DNA of 64,000 bases from JBFJKD01 sp041601945 (GTDB lineage Bacteria; Pseudomonadota; Gammaproteobacteria; Pseudomonadales; Porticoccaceae): contig JBFIHG010000002.1 in NCBI GenBank assembly GCA_041601945.1, positions 1 to 64,000 on the forward strand. Reading direction: 5' to 3'. Positions within the stretch are counted from its first letter, which is position 1. Each line of letters begins with the position of its first letter. Below, piece after piece: positions 8,277-17,738 of the stretch. The translations under genes and the position numbers were made by a program. The notes below the pieces were generated by a model that searched no databases, was not told where the DNA came from, and saw only the letters and a list, made by a program, of their open reading frames with translations.

Positions 8277-9356
8277 TCACACCTCGCTGCTCGTCTCGCT
8301 TCCCGCCTCGACGTCCGCTGCCTCTTCCTTGCTAGCCTGACCATTTTTAGCCGCATCTTTCTTGACGGGCGGGGGCAGTAACTGCTCACGAATTTTGCCT
8401 TCGATTTCAGCCGCCACCGCAGGGTTGGCCTTCAAATAATCACAGGCGTTACTTTTCCCCTGACCGATTTTATCCCCGTTGTAGGCGTACCAGGCACCGG
8501 CCTTATCCACCAGGCCACATTTGACCCCAAGATCGATAACTTCCCCCAGGCGATTGATACCTGATCCGTACAGAATCTGGAATTCGGTTTGTTTAAATGG
8601 GGGCGCAACCTTGTTTTTTACCACTTTCACCCGGGTCTCGTTGCCGATCACTTCCTCGCCGTCCTTAACCGCTCCGATACGGCGAATATCCAGACGCACG
8701 GAGGAGTAAAACTTCAGTGCGTTGCCACCGGTTGTGGTTTCCGGGTTACCGAACATGACGCCGATTTTCATGCGAATCTGATTAATAAATATCACCAGAC
8801 AATTGGAATTCTTGATATTGCCGGTTAGCTTGCGCAATGCCTGAGACATCAGGCGCGCCTGCAATCCCACATGGTGATCGCCCATGTCGCCCTCAATTTC
8901 CGCTTTCGGAGTCAGTGCCGCCACGGAATCCACCACCAGTACATCGATGGCGCCGGAACGTACCAGCATGTCGGTCACTTCCAGCGCCTGCTCGCCAGTA
9001 TCGGGCTGGGACAACATCAGGTCGTCCACATTGACCCCGAGTTTTTCGGCGTACATCGGGTCGAGAGCGTGTTCCGCATCAATAAATGCGCAAGTGCCCC
9101 CGGCCCGCTGCGCTTCGGCAATCACCGACAGGGTAAGCGTGGTTTTACCGGACGATTCCGGCCCGTAAATTTCCACTACGCGCCCTTTCGGCAGGCCGCC
9201 GATACCCAGCGCAATATCCAGCCCCAGGGACCCGGAGGAAATACTCGGCATCGCCACGTGTTCCCGATCACCCATACGCATCACAGTTCCCTTGCCAAAC
9301 TGGCGCTCTATTTGTCCCAGTGCCGCCTGTAGCGCCTTTTCCTTATTGGGGTCCAT
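8277..9356 (-). CDS. recA: Recombinase RecA
   Basis: DNA-dependent ATPase for homologous recombination, SOS activation and LexA autocleavage; 359 residues. Walker A GPESSGKT lies at 65-72, Walker B is LVVDSVAAL, loop L2 includes TTGGNALKFYSS, and the C-terminus is acidic and Lys-rich (VKKDAAKNGQASKEEAAD). A perfect LexA palindrome sits about 105 bp upstream, overlapping the stop codon of cinA, so it is expected to be SOS-induced from its own promoter. The ribosome site GAGGTGTAAAAA precedes the ATG. Confidence 0.98.
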   Translation of the reverse strand: MDPNKEKALQAALGQIERQFGKGTVMRMGDREHVAMPSISSGSLGLDIALGIGGLPKGRVVEIYGPESSGKTTLTLSVIAEAQRAGGTCAFIDAEHALDPMYAEKLGVNVDDLMLSQPDTGEQALEVTDMLVRSGAIDVLVVDSVAALTPKAEIEGDMGDHHVGLQARLMSQALRKLTGNIKNSNCLVIFINQIRMKIGVMFGNPETTTGGNALKFYSSVRLDIRRIGAVKDGEEVIGNETRVKVVKNKVAPPFKQTEFQILYGSGINRLGEVIDLGVKCGLVDKAGAWYAYNGDKIGQGKSNACDYLKANPAVAAEIEGKIREQLLPPPVKKDAAKNGQASKEEAADVEAGSETSSEV

Positions 9357-9461
9357 TTTTTACACCTCGCATCTATAGATTATGGTAAAAATACCTGGCC
9401 AAACCACCGGCCGAGCCGTTCAACAGAACATCGCAAATGAGCTTACCGCAATTTCTTATAC

Positions 9462-9477
9462 CTGTATAGCTATACAG
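9462..9477. promoter_or_regulatory. LexA (SOS) operator of recA
   Basis: CTGTATAGCTATACAG is a perfect 16-bp palindrome of the gammaproteobacterial SOS form CTG-N10-CAG with the preferred alternating TA interior. It lies upstream of recA and overlaps the TAG stop codon of the upstream cinA gene. Confidence 0.93.
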
Positions 9478-9997
9478 TGCCCCGCCCAGTAACCTGCGCC
9501 ACCAGTCCGGCCAGACCCAGGCTAATCGCCCGTTGCCTGACCTGCTCGCGATCACCCTCAAGCTGGTAGCGCCGTGCCGTCGTACCCGTTGGGCCAAACC
9601 ACGCCAGCCATACTGTACCCACCGGCTTGTCGACGCTGCCCCCGTCCGGTCCAGCGATACCACTAACGGCCACCGCCACGTCCGCACCGGTGGCACGTGC
9701 TGCCCCTTGCGCCATTGCACACACCACCGCTTCGCTGACCGCGCCGTGCTCCGCCAGCTCGGTCGCCTCAACACCCAGCAACTGTACTTTTGCGGTGTTG
9801 CTGTAGGTCACAAAGCCCGCGTTAAACCATTGAGAGCTTCCCGCCACGGCGGTAATCCCATGGGCAATTCCGCCGCCGGTGCAGGACTCGGCGCAGGTGA
9901 CCGTCCAGCCGCGACGTAATAACTCCACCCCCAGCTGCTGCGCCAGGGTATACGGATCGACGTCGTCAGTATTTAGCATCGCGCTACGGTAAGCCAC
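9470..9997 (-). CDS. pncC: Nicotinamide-nucleotide amidohydrolase (CinA C-terminal/PncC)
   Basis: A 175-residue protein consisting of the CinA C-terminal domain alone. Diagnostic stretches are VTCAESCTGGGIAHGITAVAGSS, GFVTYSNTAKVQLLGV and VAVSGIAGPDGGSVDKPVGTV. PncC deamidates NMN for pyridine nucleotide recycling. A GTG start is chosen because GGGGAG stands about 7 nt before it; an in-frame ATG six codons later is the alternative. It is directly upstream of recA, the usual cinA-recA order, with the recA SOS operator over its stop codon. Confidence 0.92.
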   Translation of the reverse strand: MAYRSAMLNTDDVDPYTLAQQLGVELLRRGWTVTCAESCTGGGIAHGITAVAGSSQWFNAGFVTYSNTAKVQLLGVEATELAEHGAVSEAVVCAMAQGAARATGADVAVAVSGIAGPDGGSVDKPVGTVWLAWFGPTGTTARRYQLEGDREQVRQRAISLGLAGLVAQVTGRGTV

Positions 9998-10078
9998 ACA
10001 GCAACTCCCCGCAACCCTGTTTTATTACCAGCACTGAATCACGTAGAATCCGCCAACTTGCGGTTCGAATCAGCGCCT

Positions 10079-12691
10079 ATGTCAGCCCCCGAAACACCCG
10101 TTAGCGCACACACGCCAATGATGGCGCAGTATTTGCGCATCAAAGCCCAGCACCCCAACGAGTTGCTGTTTTACCGTATGGGTGACTTTTACGAGCTGTT
10201 CTACGACGACGCACGCAAAGCCGCCCAGCTAATGGACATTACACTCACTGCGCGGGGAAAAAGTGATGGTCAGCCGATTCCCATGGCGGGTATTCCCTAC
10301 CACTCGGTGGACGGTTACCTGGCCAAGCTGGTCAAACATGGGGAATCCATCGCCATCTGCGAGCAGATTGGCGATCCCTCGACCAGCAAAGGCCCCGTGG
10401 CCCGGGAAGTCGTGCGCATTATCACGCCGGGTACCATCAGCGACGAGGCATTACTCGACGACCGCCGGGACAGCCTGCTGGTTGCGGTAAGTCAACGTCA
10501 GCGACACGCCGCCTTTCATTATGGTATCGCCTCACTGGATATCGGCAGCGGTCGTTTTCTAATCGCCGAAGTCAGCGGCACCGAAGCTCTGCACGGCGAG
10601 CTGGAACGCTTGCGACCCGCCGAGTTGCTGATCAGCGACGAGTTCAGCGCACCGGATTCATCCCTTGCCGAGAGCCTCGAAAAACACCGGGGGCTGCGTC
10701 GTCGACCGCCCTGGGAATTTGATCTGGATAACGCACGTCGTCAGCTGAGCACCCAATTCGGCACGCGGGATCTGTCCGGGTTTGGCTGTGAGGATATGGA
10801 ACTGGGCATCATCGCCGCGGGCTGCCTGTTGCAATACGCGCGGGAAACGCAACGGGGTGCTCTGCCACATATTCGCGCGCTGGCCCACGAACGCCGCGAA
10901 GACAGCGTTATTCTCGATGCCGCCACCCGGCGCAACCTGGAACTGGACACCAGTTTAACCGGTCAGGATCAGCACACCTTGCTCGCGGTGATGGACAAGA
11001 CTACCACTGCCATGGGCAGCCGATTGCTGCGCCGCTGGCTCAATCGTCCCCTCAGCCAGTGCGCTGCCATCGACTGCCGCCGCCAGGCAGTGTCGGCGTT
11101 GCACGACGATTACCACTACGAACAGCTGGCAGCCGCACTCCAGGACATCGGCGATATGGAACGTATTTTGGGACGCGTCGCGTTACGTTCCGCCCGGCCG
11201 CGAGATCTGACCCGCTTACGAGATTCTCTCGCCGCCCTGCCCGGCGTGGGTCAGATACTGGACGCAATCACCGATACCTATATTGACGAGCTGCGCGAAC
11301 AGGCGGCCACCTTCCCCGATCTCGAGGCAATCCTGCAGCGCGCCCTGGTGGACAACCCACCCGCCGTGGTGCGCGATGGCGGCGTCATTGCCGCTGGCTA
11401 CGATGCGGAACTGGATGAACTGCGCGCCATCAGCAGCAACGCCGGTGACTATTTGGTGGCGCTGGAAGAAAGTGAAAAACAGCGCACCGGTATCAGCACT
11501 CTAAAGGTCGGCTACAACCGTGTGCACGGTTATTACATCGAAATCAGCAGGGCGCAGAGCGCCCAGGCACCGGTAGAATATGTACGCCGTCAAACACTGA
11601 AAAATGCCGAGCGCTACATCACCCCGGAGCTCAAGAGCTTTGAAGACAAGGCCCTGAGCGCACGCAGCCGATCTCTGAGTCGCGAAAAAGCGTTGTATGC
11701 AGAGCTTGTGGAGTTAATCGCCGAGCAACTGGCGATGCTACAGACATCCGCCAATGCCGTCGCGACCATCGACGTGCTCGCCAATCTTGCGGAACGGGCA
11801 CATACCCTGCGGCTGACGCCAGCCAACTTCGTCGATGGTGTCGGTATCCAGATTCGCGGTGGTCGCCATCTGGTGGTCGAGCAAGTTCTCGACACGCCGT
11901 TTGTGGCCAACGATCTGTTGCTTGATCAACAGCGCAAAATGTTGATCATTACCGGGCCCAACATGGGCGGCAAATCCACCTACATGCGCCAGACGGCGTT
12001 GATTGTGCTGCTGGCTCACATCGGTAGCTTTGTGCCCGCCGAAAGCGCCACCCTGAGTCCCGTGGATCGCATCTTTACCCGTATCGGTTCATCTGATGAC
12101 CTGGCAGGAGGACGCTCAACATTTATGGTGGAAATGACCGAGGCCGCGACCATTTTGCACAACGCCAGCGCGCGTAGCCTGGTGTTGATGGATGAAATTG
12201 GCCGCGGCACCAGCACGTTTGACGGCCTGTCCCTGGCCTGGGCATGCGCCACCTACCTGGCCACACGCATCGGCGCCTACACGCTGTTCGCCACACACTA
12301 TTTTGAACTCACCGCCTTGCCGGAACAGATCGACAGTATCGCCAATGTGCACCTCGACGCCAGCGAGTACGACGACAACATTGTGTTTCTACACAGTGTG
12401 CAACCGGGACCGGCCAATCAGAGTTACGGTATTCAGGTAGCCAAACTCGCTGGCATTCCCGACGAAGTCATTGCCAATGCCCGGCGCGAACTACAGCGTC
12501 TGGAAACCACTAACTACAGTGCCATCGTCCAAAACACCAATGCGCCGCGCCAGGCAGAATTATTTGCCGACCGGGGCGCAGCGCGCTTAACCGCGGCACT
12601 CGCCAAGCTGGACCCCGACCTGCTCTCGCCAAAGGACGCGCTGGAAAAACTGTATCAACTGAAAGCGCTGGCGAATAAAGCGGACGACTAG
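10079..12691 (+). CDS. mutS: DNA mismatch repair protein MutS
   Basis: Mismatch-recognition ATPase of about 870 residues. The N-terminal mismatch-wedge motif F-Y-E is in GDFYELFYDDA; the C-terminal ABC ATPase has Walker A GPNMGGKSTYMR, signature STFMVEMTE, Walker B LVLMDEIGRGTSTFDG and the switch histidine in FATHYFELT. The ATG giving MSAPETP was preferred over a TTG seven codons upstream. It is divergent from pncC and convergent with purA. The nuclease-type MutL encoded later in this window is its expected partner. Confidence 0.97.
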   Translation: MSAPETPVSAHTPMMAQYLRIKAQHPNELLFYRMGDFYELFYDDARKAAQLMDITLTARGKSDGQPIPMAGIPYHSVDGYLAKLVKHGESIAICEQIGDPSTSKGPVAREVVRIITPGTISDEALLDDRRDSLLVAVSQRQRHAAFHYGIASLDIGSGRFLIAEVSGTEALHGELERLRPAELLISDEFSAPDSSLAESLEKHRGLRRRPPWEFDLDNARRQLSTQFGTRDLSGFGCEDMELGIIAAGCLLQYARETQRGALPHIRALAHERREDSVILDAATRRNLELDTSLTGQDQHTLLAVMDKTTTAMGSRLLRRWLNRPLSQCAAIDCRRQAVSALHDDYHYEQLAAALQDIGDMERILGRVALRSARPRDLTRLRDSLAALPGVGQILDAITDTYIDELREQAATFPDLEAILQRALVDNPPAVVRDGGVIAAGYDAELDELRAISSNAGDYLVALEESEKQRTGISTLKVGYNRVHGYYIEISRAQSAQAPVEYVRRQTLKNAERYITPELKSFEDKALSARSRSLSREKALYAELVELIAEQLAMLQTSANAVATIDVLANLAERAHTLRLTPANFVDGVGIQIRGGRHLVVEQVLDTPFVANDLLLDQQRKMLIITGPNMGGKSTYMRQTALIVLLAHIGSFVPAESATLSPVDRIFTRIGSSDDLAGGRSTFMVEMTEAATILHNASARSLVLMDEIGRGTSTFDGLSLAWACATYLATRIGAYTLFATHYFELTALPEQIDSIANVHLDASEYDDNIVFLHSVQPGPANQSYGIQVAKLAGIPDEVIANARRELQRLETTNYSAIVQNTNAPRQAELFADRGAARLTAALAKLDPDLLSPKDALEKLYQLKALANKADD

Positions 12692-12755
12692 CTGCCGCCC
12701 TGGCACGTTTCAGGGCCGTGCCCAGCCACCCCGACACCGCCAGGGTGCCATTGAG

Positions 12756-14051
12756 TTAACCGAACGGGTGGCGTAGCACGATAGTTTCGTTGCGCTCGGG
12801 CCCGGTTGAAACGATATCAATAGGTACGCCAACCACCTCCTCGATATGGGCAATGTAGGCGCGCGCAGTGTCAGGCAATTCGTCGAGTGAGCGCTTGCCC
12901 AGAGTAGATTCCTGCCAGCCGGGCAGGGTTTCGTAGATCGGGGTCAGATTTTCGTAATCGTCCGCGTGGTGTAGTGCGGTCGTGACTTCCTCCCCCTGTG
13001 CATTGCGGTAACCCCGACAGATATTAATGCTGTCGAGTCCGTCCAGCACATCGAGCTTGGTCAGACACAATCCCGATACGCTATTGATCAGCACCGCCTG
13101 GCGCGCCGCCACCGCATCGAACCATCCACAGCGGCGGGCCCGTCCAGTGGTTGCCCCAAATTCGTGGCCGCGTTGCGCCAGGCGCTCGCCCACAGCGGAG
13201 AATAATTCCGTGGGAAAAGGTCCGGAACCAACGCGCGTGGTGTAAGCCTTGGTTATGCCCAATACATAATCCAGATACAGTGGCCCAAAGCCGCTGCCGG
13301 TGGCCGTGGCGCCTGCAGTGGTATTGGAAGATGTCACATAGGGGTAAGTGCCGTGATCGATATCCAGCAGGGAACCCTGAGCGCCCTCGAATAATATGTT
13401 GCTACCAGCCGCCCGCGCGTCGTGCAGCAAGTTAGTAACATCGCGCGTCAATGGTCGCAGCAGATCCGCCCACTCAGCCGCACAGGCAAGGGTTTTACCC
13501 AAATCCACGGCCTCGCATCCGTAATATCCGGTGAGTACGAAGTTGTGATAATCGAGCACCTCACGCAAGCGTTCACCAAAGCGATCCAGATTAAACAGAT
13601 CCCCCAACCGCAATCCGCGCCTGGCCACCTTGTCTTCGTAAGCGGGGCCGATACCGCGACCGGTGGTACCTATTTTATCTTTGCCGCGCGCCTTTTCCCG
13701 CGCCTGGTCGAGGGCCACATGGTGCGGCAAAATTAACGGGCAGGCCGCCGAAATACCAAGTCGCTCGCGCACCGGTACCCCCTGCTCCTCCAGCTCGCGC
13801 ATCTCCAGCAACAACGCCTCGGGAGAAAGCACCACGCCATTGCCGATCAGGCAGGAGACATCGTCGCGCAGAACACCGGACGGAATCAGGTGCAGTACTG
13901 TCTTTTTCCCGTCGATCACCAACGTGTGCCCAGCGTTGTGCCCGCCCTGAAAACGCGCGACGATCGATGCTTTATCCGTCAGCAGATCGACGATCTTGCC
14001 CTTACCCTCATCGCCCCACTGCGTGCCCAACACCACCACGTTTCTACCCAT
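12756..14051 (-). CDS. purA: Adenylosuccinate synthetase
   Basis: Converts IMP, aspartate and GTP to adenylosuccinate on the way to AMP; 431 residues. GTP-binding GDEGKGK is near the N-terminus, followed by GGHNAGHTL and the IMP-site GTTGRGIGPAYEDK, with FEGAQGSLLDIDHGTYPYVTSS in the middle. It follows hisZ on the same strand with about 90 bp between them, the arrangement (hflC-DUF2065-hisZ-purA) common in Pseudomonas-like genomes. A possible stem (GGCACG/CGTGCC) lies between it and mutS, without a T tract. Confidence 0.97.
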   Translation of the reverse strand: MGRNVVVLGTQWGDEGKGKIVDLLTDKASIVARFQGGHNAGHTLVIDGKKTVLHLIPSGVLRDDVSCLIGNGVVLSPEALLLEMRELEEQGVPVRERLGISAACPLILPHHVALDQAREKARGKDKIGTTGRGIGPAYEDKVARRGLRLGDLFNLDRFGERLREVLDYHNFVLTGYYGCEAVDLGKTLACAAEWADLLRPLTRDVTNLLHDARAAGSNILFEGAQGSLLDIDHGTYPYVTSSNTTAGATATGSGFGPLYLDYVLGITKAYTTRVGSGPFPTELFSAVGERLAQRGHEFGATTGRARRCGWFDAVAARQAVLINSVSGLCLTKLDVLDGLDSINICRGYRNAQGEEVTTALHHADDYENLTPIYETLPGWQESTLGKRSLDELPDTARAYIAHIEEVVGVPIDIVSTGPERNETIVLRHPFG

Positions 14052-14139
14052 ATCGCTGTCTCTTGACCTCTACTTTTGACGCGTTACTGTTTACCACTGA
14101 CCCGCCGTTGCGGGTGTCAGCAGTTGTTTTTTTGTGTGG

Positions 14140-15321
14140 CTACACCGCATTAATTTGAATCTGCCCATCGGCACCAAGGGTCAGCTCGCGGTCGCAGTGT
14201 AATTCCTGGTAATCCGGCGTTTGCCCCGCAAAACCACATACCACCCGCTCGCCGTTTTTCCGCAAACGGGCTATCTCGGTATTAATTGACGGCGTCTCAC
14301 TGTGCGGCACAAAAATACCGCAGGCGATATCCTGTTCGTCGTTGGCCAGCGCTGCCAGCGTTTCCAGGTCGGCGCCAAAGCCGGTGGCCGGACGTGAGCG
14401 CCCGAAAGCTTCGCCAATATGGTCGTAGCGGCCACCGTTGCCCAGTGCCTCACTGGTGCCTGGTGCGAAAGCGGCAAACACAATACCGGTGTGGTAGTGA
14501 TAGCCTCGTAATTCCGCCAAATCCACACATAACGTAGCCTCTGGAAAGCGCGCCTGGGTAGTGGCCAGCACGGCCATCAGTTCGTCTAACGCCGCTCCCA
14601 CTTCGGCTGGTGCACTCTCGAGGGCCGAACGCGCCTGTTCTAGAACATCCACCCCTCCGGCCAGATCAGATAGTGCGCCAAGCGCCGCTCGGATCACTGT
14701 ATCGTGGACATTGTTTTCCAGCCAGGTTCCGAGACCCGACGCTTTACTCTGTAGCAGCTGAAACAGCTCACCACGCTGGGTGACGCTAAGCTCCGCACAC
14801 TCTTCCAGACCACGATAAATACCCACGTGACCGAGACAGATGAGTGCATTGTTAACGCCCACAGTGCGCAGGGTTTCAATCATCAGCGCGATCACTTCCT
14901 CGTCGGCACCCAGCCCATCTTCGCCAAACAATTCAACGCCCACCTGCAGTGGCGAGCGGGAAGCCAGAGGTTGACGCGCGCGGGTGTACAACACCTGCCC
15001 CGCATAACACAGCCGATTAGGCCCGTTGCGGCGCAGACTGTGGGCATCCATGCGCGCCACCTGCGGGGTGATATCGGCGCGCACCCCCATCATGCGACCA
15101 CTGATTTGGTCAGTGATTTTAAACGTCATCAAATCCAGATCGGAACCGGACCCACTGAGCAGGGAATCGGTAAATTCCGCCAATGGCGGAATCACCATAT
15201 CGTAGCCCCAACTGTGATACAGATCGAGCAGGCGACGACGCAAGCGCTCTATTCTGAGTGCCCGGTTGGGAAGTATTTCGGCTATGCCATCGGGCAGCAA
15301 CCAGCGTTCAACTCCGGCCAT
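14140..15321 (-). CDS. hisZ: ATP phosphoribosyltransferase regulatory subunit
   Basis: A HisRS-like protein without tRNA-charging function that assembles with short-form HisG to make the first enzyme of histidine synthesis. WLLPDGIAEILPNRALRIE opens the family; GVRADITPQVARMDAHS (motif 2 region), LRGYHYHTGIVFAAFAPG and GNGGRYDHIGEAFG are typical HisZ segments. About 393 residues from the ATG before AGVERW; that ATG has GGAG six bases upstream, whereas the longer frame starts four codons earlier inside the ribosome site. hisG is not in this window. Confidence 0.93.
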   Translation of the reverse strand: MAGVERWLLPDGIAEILPNRALRIERLRRRLLDLYHSWGYDMVIPPLAEFTDSLLSGSGSDLDLMTFKITDQISGRMMGVRADITPQVARMDAHSLRRNGPNRLCYAGQVLYTRARQPLASRSPLQVGVELFGEDGLGADEEVIALMIETLRTVGVNNALICLGHVGIYRGLEECAELSVTQRGELFQLLQSKASGLGTWLENNVHDTVIRAALGALSDLAGGVDVLEQARSALESAPAEVGAALDELMAVLATTQARFPEATLCVDLAELRGYHYHTGIVFAAFAPGTSEALGNGGRYDHIGEAFGRSRPATGFGADLETLAALANDEQDIACGIFVPHSETPSINTEIARLRKNGERVVCGFAGQTPDYQELHCDRELTLGADGQIQINAV

Positions 15322-15353
15322 AATGTTCTCCATTAACGGGCAGCGTAGCCATC

Positions 15354-15539
15354 TTACCTGACAATAAAAAGCAAGCTGGCGCCGAGTAGCATGCTACACA
15401 GACCAGCTACGCGCAGCGCGCGGTCTTCCAGTTGGGACAATAGATAAGCTGCGCCGCGCCAACGTCGGGGAGCAACGAACGGCAGCACCCCTTCGATGAC
15501 CAATACCAGACATAACGCTGCACTCAGATCCTGCCACAT
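15354..15539 (-). CDS. DUF2065 (YjeT-type) small membrane protein
   Basis: A 61-residue protein with two hydrophobic segments, one near the N-terminus (LSAALCLVLVIEGVLPFVAP) and one at the C-terminus ending LLGASLLFIVR. The PRRWR turn and the position between hflC and hisZ/purA identify it as the YjeT/DUF2065 family. Function unknown; probably an inner-membrane protein co-transcribed with hisZ. It lies downstream of a strong terminator that ends the hflKC transcript. Confidence 0.82.
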   Translation of the reverse strand: MWQDLSAALCLVLVIEGVLPFVAPRRWRGAAYLLSQLEDRALRVAGLCSMLLGASLLFIVR

Positions 15540-15603
15540 AGGAATTACTCACGCCTCACCTGCTTAATCAAGTCCGCCGACGGCCTTCGAATTTTCTCAA
15601 AAC

Positions 15604-15631
15604 CATAAAAAAACCGGGTCTCCCCGGTTTT
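15604..15631 (-). terminator. Rho-independent terminator after hflC
   Basis: On the minus strand AAAACCGGG, a four-base loop and CCCGGTTTT followed by further T form a 9-bp hairpin with T tract. It separates the hfq-hflX-hflK-hflC transcript from DUF2065-hisZ-purA. Confidence 0.85.
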
Positions 15632-15677
15632 AAAATTCTACCAGCTTGGCGGTTCAGGCGCCGCATTTTTTTGTCTG

Positions 15678-16550
15678 TCACCGACCCTTTTGATTTTTTA
15701 AATAACGGAAAAAATCGCTGTCCGGCTCCACCAGCAAGATGTCGCTCTTATTGCTAAACGCCTCGCGATAGGCCCCAAGACTACGGGTAAACGCGTAAAA
15801 CTCCGGGTCCTGACTGTACGCAGCCGCATAGATCCCGGTGGCCATGGCATCACCATCGCCACGCAGTAGTTCGGCTTTTTTGTAGGCGTTGGCCTTGATA
15901 ATCGTTTCTTGACGGTCGGCATCGGCTCGCACGCGCTCCGCCGCCTCGTGTCCCTTGGAACGCAGTTCCCGCGCTTCTTTTTCACGCTCCGCCGTCATAC
16001 GTCGATATACCGCATCGCTCACCTCGGGGGGCAGATCGATGCCCTTGACCCGCACATCCACTACTTGTACGCCCAGCGATGACGACACCGACTGATTAAG
16101 CTGGTCGGTAATATTCTTCATCAGCAAATCGCGCTCGCCAGATACCGCTTCATGCAGGGTTCGCGTGCCCAGCTGGTTACGCAGCCCGTCGTTCACTCGA
16201 TCCGCGAGGCGACTGTGGGCTACCACTTCATCACCACCAGTTGCCTTGTAATAGGTCTCCACGTCGATAATCCGCCACTTGGTAAACGAATCGACTATCA
16301 AACGCTTTTTTTCCACCGTAAAAAAACTTTTCGGTTCCGCGTCCAAAGTCAAAACTCGGGCGTCGAATTTACGCACTTTGTCGGCAAAGGGTAACTTGTA
16401 GTGCAACCCGGGTCCGATATCCGCTTCGATAATCCGACCAAAGCGCAATTTCACGGCCCGTTCAGTTTCCATCACCACAAACAGGGTACTGTTCAGAACT
16501 ATCGCCAGCAGCGCAGCGAACATCACATACGTGGAAAATTTCGGATTCAT
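15678..16550 (-). CDS. hflC: HflC, FtsH protease modulator subunit
   Basis: A 290-residue membrane-anchored SPFH/prohibitin protein; with HflK it forms the periplasmic ring controlling FtsH. One N-terminal membrane anchor (about 6-27) is followed by the SPFH domain (METERAVKLRFGRIIEADIGPGLHY) and a coiled coil rich in EREKEARELRSKGHEAAE. Its ATG overlaps the TAA of hflK in a TAATG junction, so translation is coupled. Length and sequence fit the family. Confidence 0.95.
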   Translation of the reverse strand: MNPKFSTYVMFAALLAIVLNSTLFVVMETERAVKLRFGRIIEADIGPGLHYKLPFADKVRKFDARVLTLDAEPKSFFTVEKKRLIVDSFTKWRIIDVETYYKATGGDEVVAHSRLADRVNDGLRNQLGTRTLHEAVSGERDLLMKNITDQLNQSVSSSLGVQVVDVRVKGIDLPPEVSDAVYRRMTAEREKEARELRSKGHEAAERVRADADRQETIIKANAYKKAELLRGDGDAMATGIYAAAYSQDPEFYAFTRSLGAYREAFSNKSDILLVEPDSDFFRYLKNQKGR

Positions 16551-17689
16551 TAGCGCGCCTCCCGACGTGGCGTTGCAGAAGGTTGACGACGCAGTTTTTC
16601 AATCACTTCTTCCGCAATAGTGCTGATATCCGACTCTGACAAAGAACGTTGAGCCCCCCCGGCGGATGATGGCTGGGAGAGTATTTTATCGAGTGGCAAA
16701 TACAGCATATTATTGCCCCCCTCGACATCCACCATCACCTTGGTGGCATTGGACATCACGTTCTGCAGGGCGTCCAGATAGAGCCGCTGCCGAGTAACCT
16801 CCGGAGCCTTGCGATACTCGCCGAGTAATTTTTCAAATCGCTGGGCCTCACCTTCTGCCTCAGCCACCACCCGGGATTGATACGCGGTAGCTTCTTCGAT
16901 AACGCGTTGCGCGCGTCCCCGCGCCTCGGGAATGATGCCGTTGGCGTAGGCCTGAGCCTCGTTAACCAGGCGCTCCTGATCCTCGCGCGCCTTGATCACA
17001 TCATCGTAAGCGGCCTTGACCTCGCTGGGCGGCTTGGCTTCCTGAATATTGATTTTAACAATATGAATACCGGTGCCGTAGTTATCCAGATAATTTTGAA
17101 GCCGCGCCTCCACATCGTCGCCAAGTTTTTCCCGGCCGGTAGAAACCACATCATCGAGCTTGCTACTGCCAACCACGTGGCGCAGGGCGCTGTTAGTCGC
17201 CTCGCGCAGGCTCAGTTCCGGTTCCTTTACCCCGAGTACAAATGCCTTTACGTCGCGAATGTTGTAGTGCACGGTCAACGGCAACTCGACAATATTTTCG
17301 TCCTCGGTCAGCATTTTTTCATTGACCTGGTACTGCCGTTCCTCGGTTACCCGCACGATCGTACGCGAGTCGATGATCGGCGGGTTCCAGTGCAGGCCGT
17401 CTCCAACCGTTTCGAGATATTTGCCGAACCTCAGGATGACCGCTTTTTCCTTCGCGTCGACCTGATAAATGCCGAACAGTGACCAGACAATAGCAATAAT
17501 CAGCATGGCACCCGCAAAAAATGCGAAGCCACCACCGCCGGGCTGGCCGTCGCCCCCCGCTCCTTTACCACCGCCACCAAAAATTCCTGAAAACTTTTCT
17601 TTCAGTTCACGTAGCGCCTGATCGAGTTCGGGTGGCGTATTACCACCGCCCCAGGGATCCTTACCGCCACCAGGTTGATTCCAGGCCAT
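16550..17689 (-). CDS. hflK: HflK, FtsH protease modulator subunit
   Basis: Partner of HflC, 379 residues. The N-terminus is the typical Gly/Pro-rich cytoplasmic stretch (WNQPGGGKDPWGGG), followed by one membrane span around FFAGAMLIIAIVWSLFGIYQV, then the SPFH domain and a coiled coil (INIQEAKPPSEVKAAYDDVI). The C-terminal tail is Arg-rich. It follows hflX by about 49 bp and overlaps hflC; all are on the hfq transcript. Confidence 0.95.
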   Translation of the reverse strand: MAWNQPGGGKDPWGGGNTPPELDQALRELKEKFSGIFGGGGKGAGGDGQPGGGGFAFFAGAMLIIAIVWSLFGIYQVDAKEKAVILRFGKYLETVGDGLHWNPPIIDSRTIVRVTEERQYQVNEKMLTEDENIVELPLTVHYNIRDVKAFVLGVKEPELSLREATNSALRHVVGSSKLDDVVSTGREKLGDDVEARLQNYLDNYGTGIHIVKINIQEAKPPSEVKAAYDDVIKAREDQERLVNEAQAYANGIIPEARGRAQRVIEEATAYQSRVVAEAEGEAQRFEKLLGEYRKAPEVTRQRLYLDALQNVMSNATKVMVDVEGGNNMLYLPLDKILSQPSSAGGAQRSLSESDISTIAEEVIEKLRRQPSATPRREAR

Positions 17690-17738
17690 TGATTACTCCA
17701 GATACACCACTTCTACAAAGCGGTCGTGCAATTCACTG

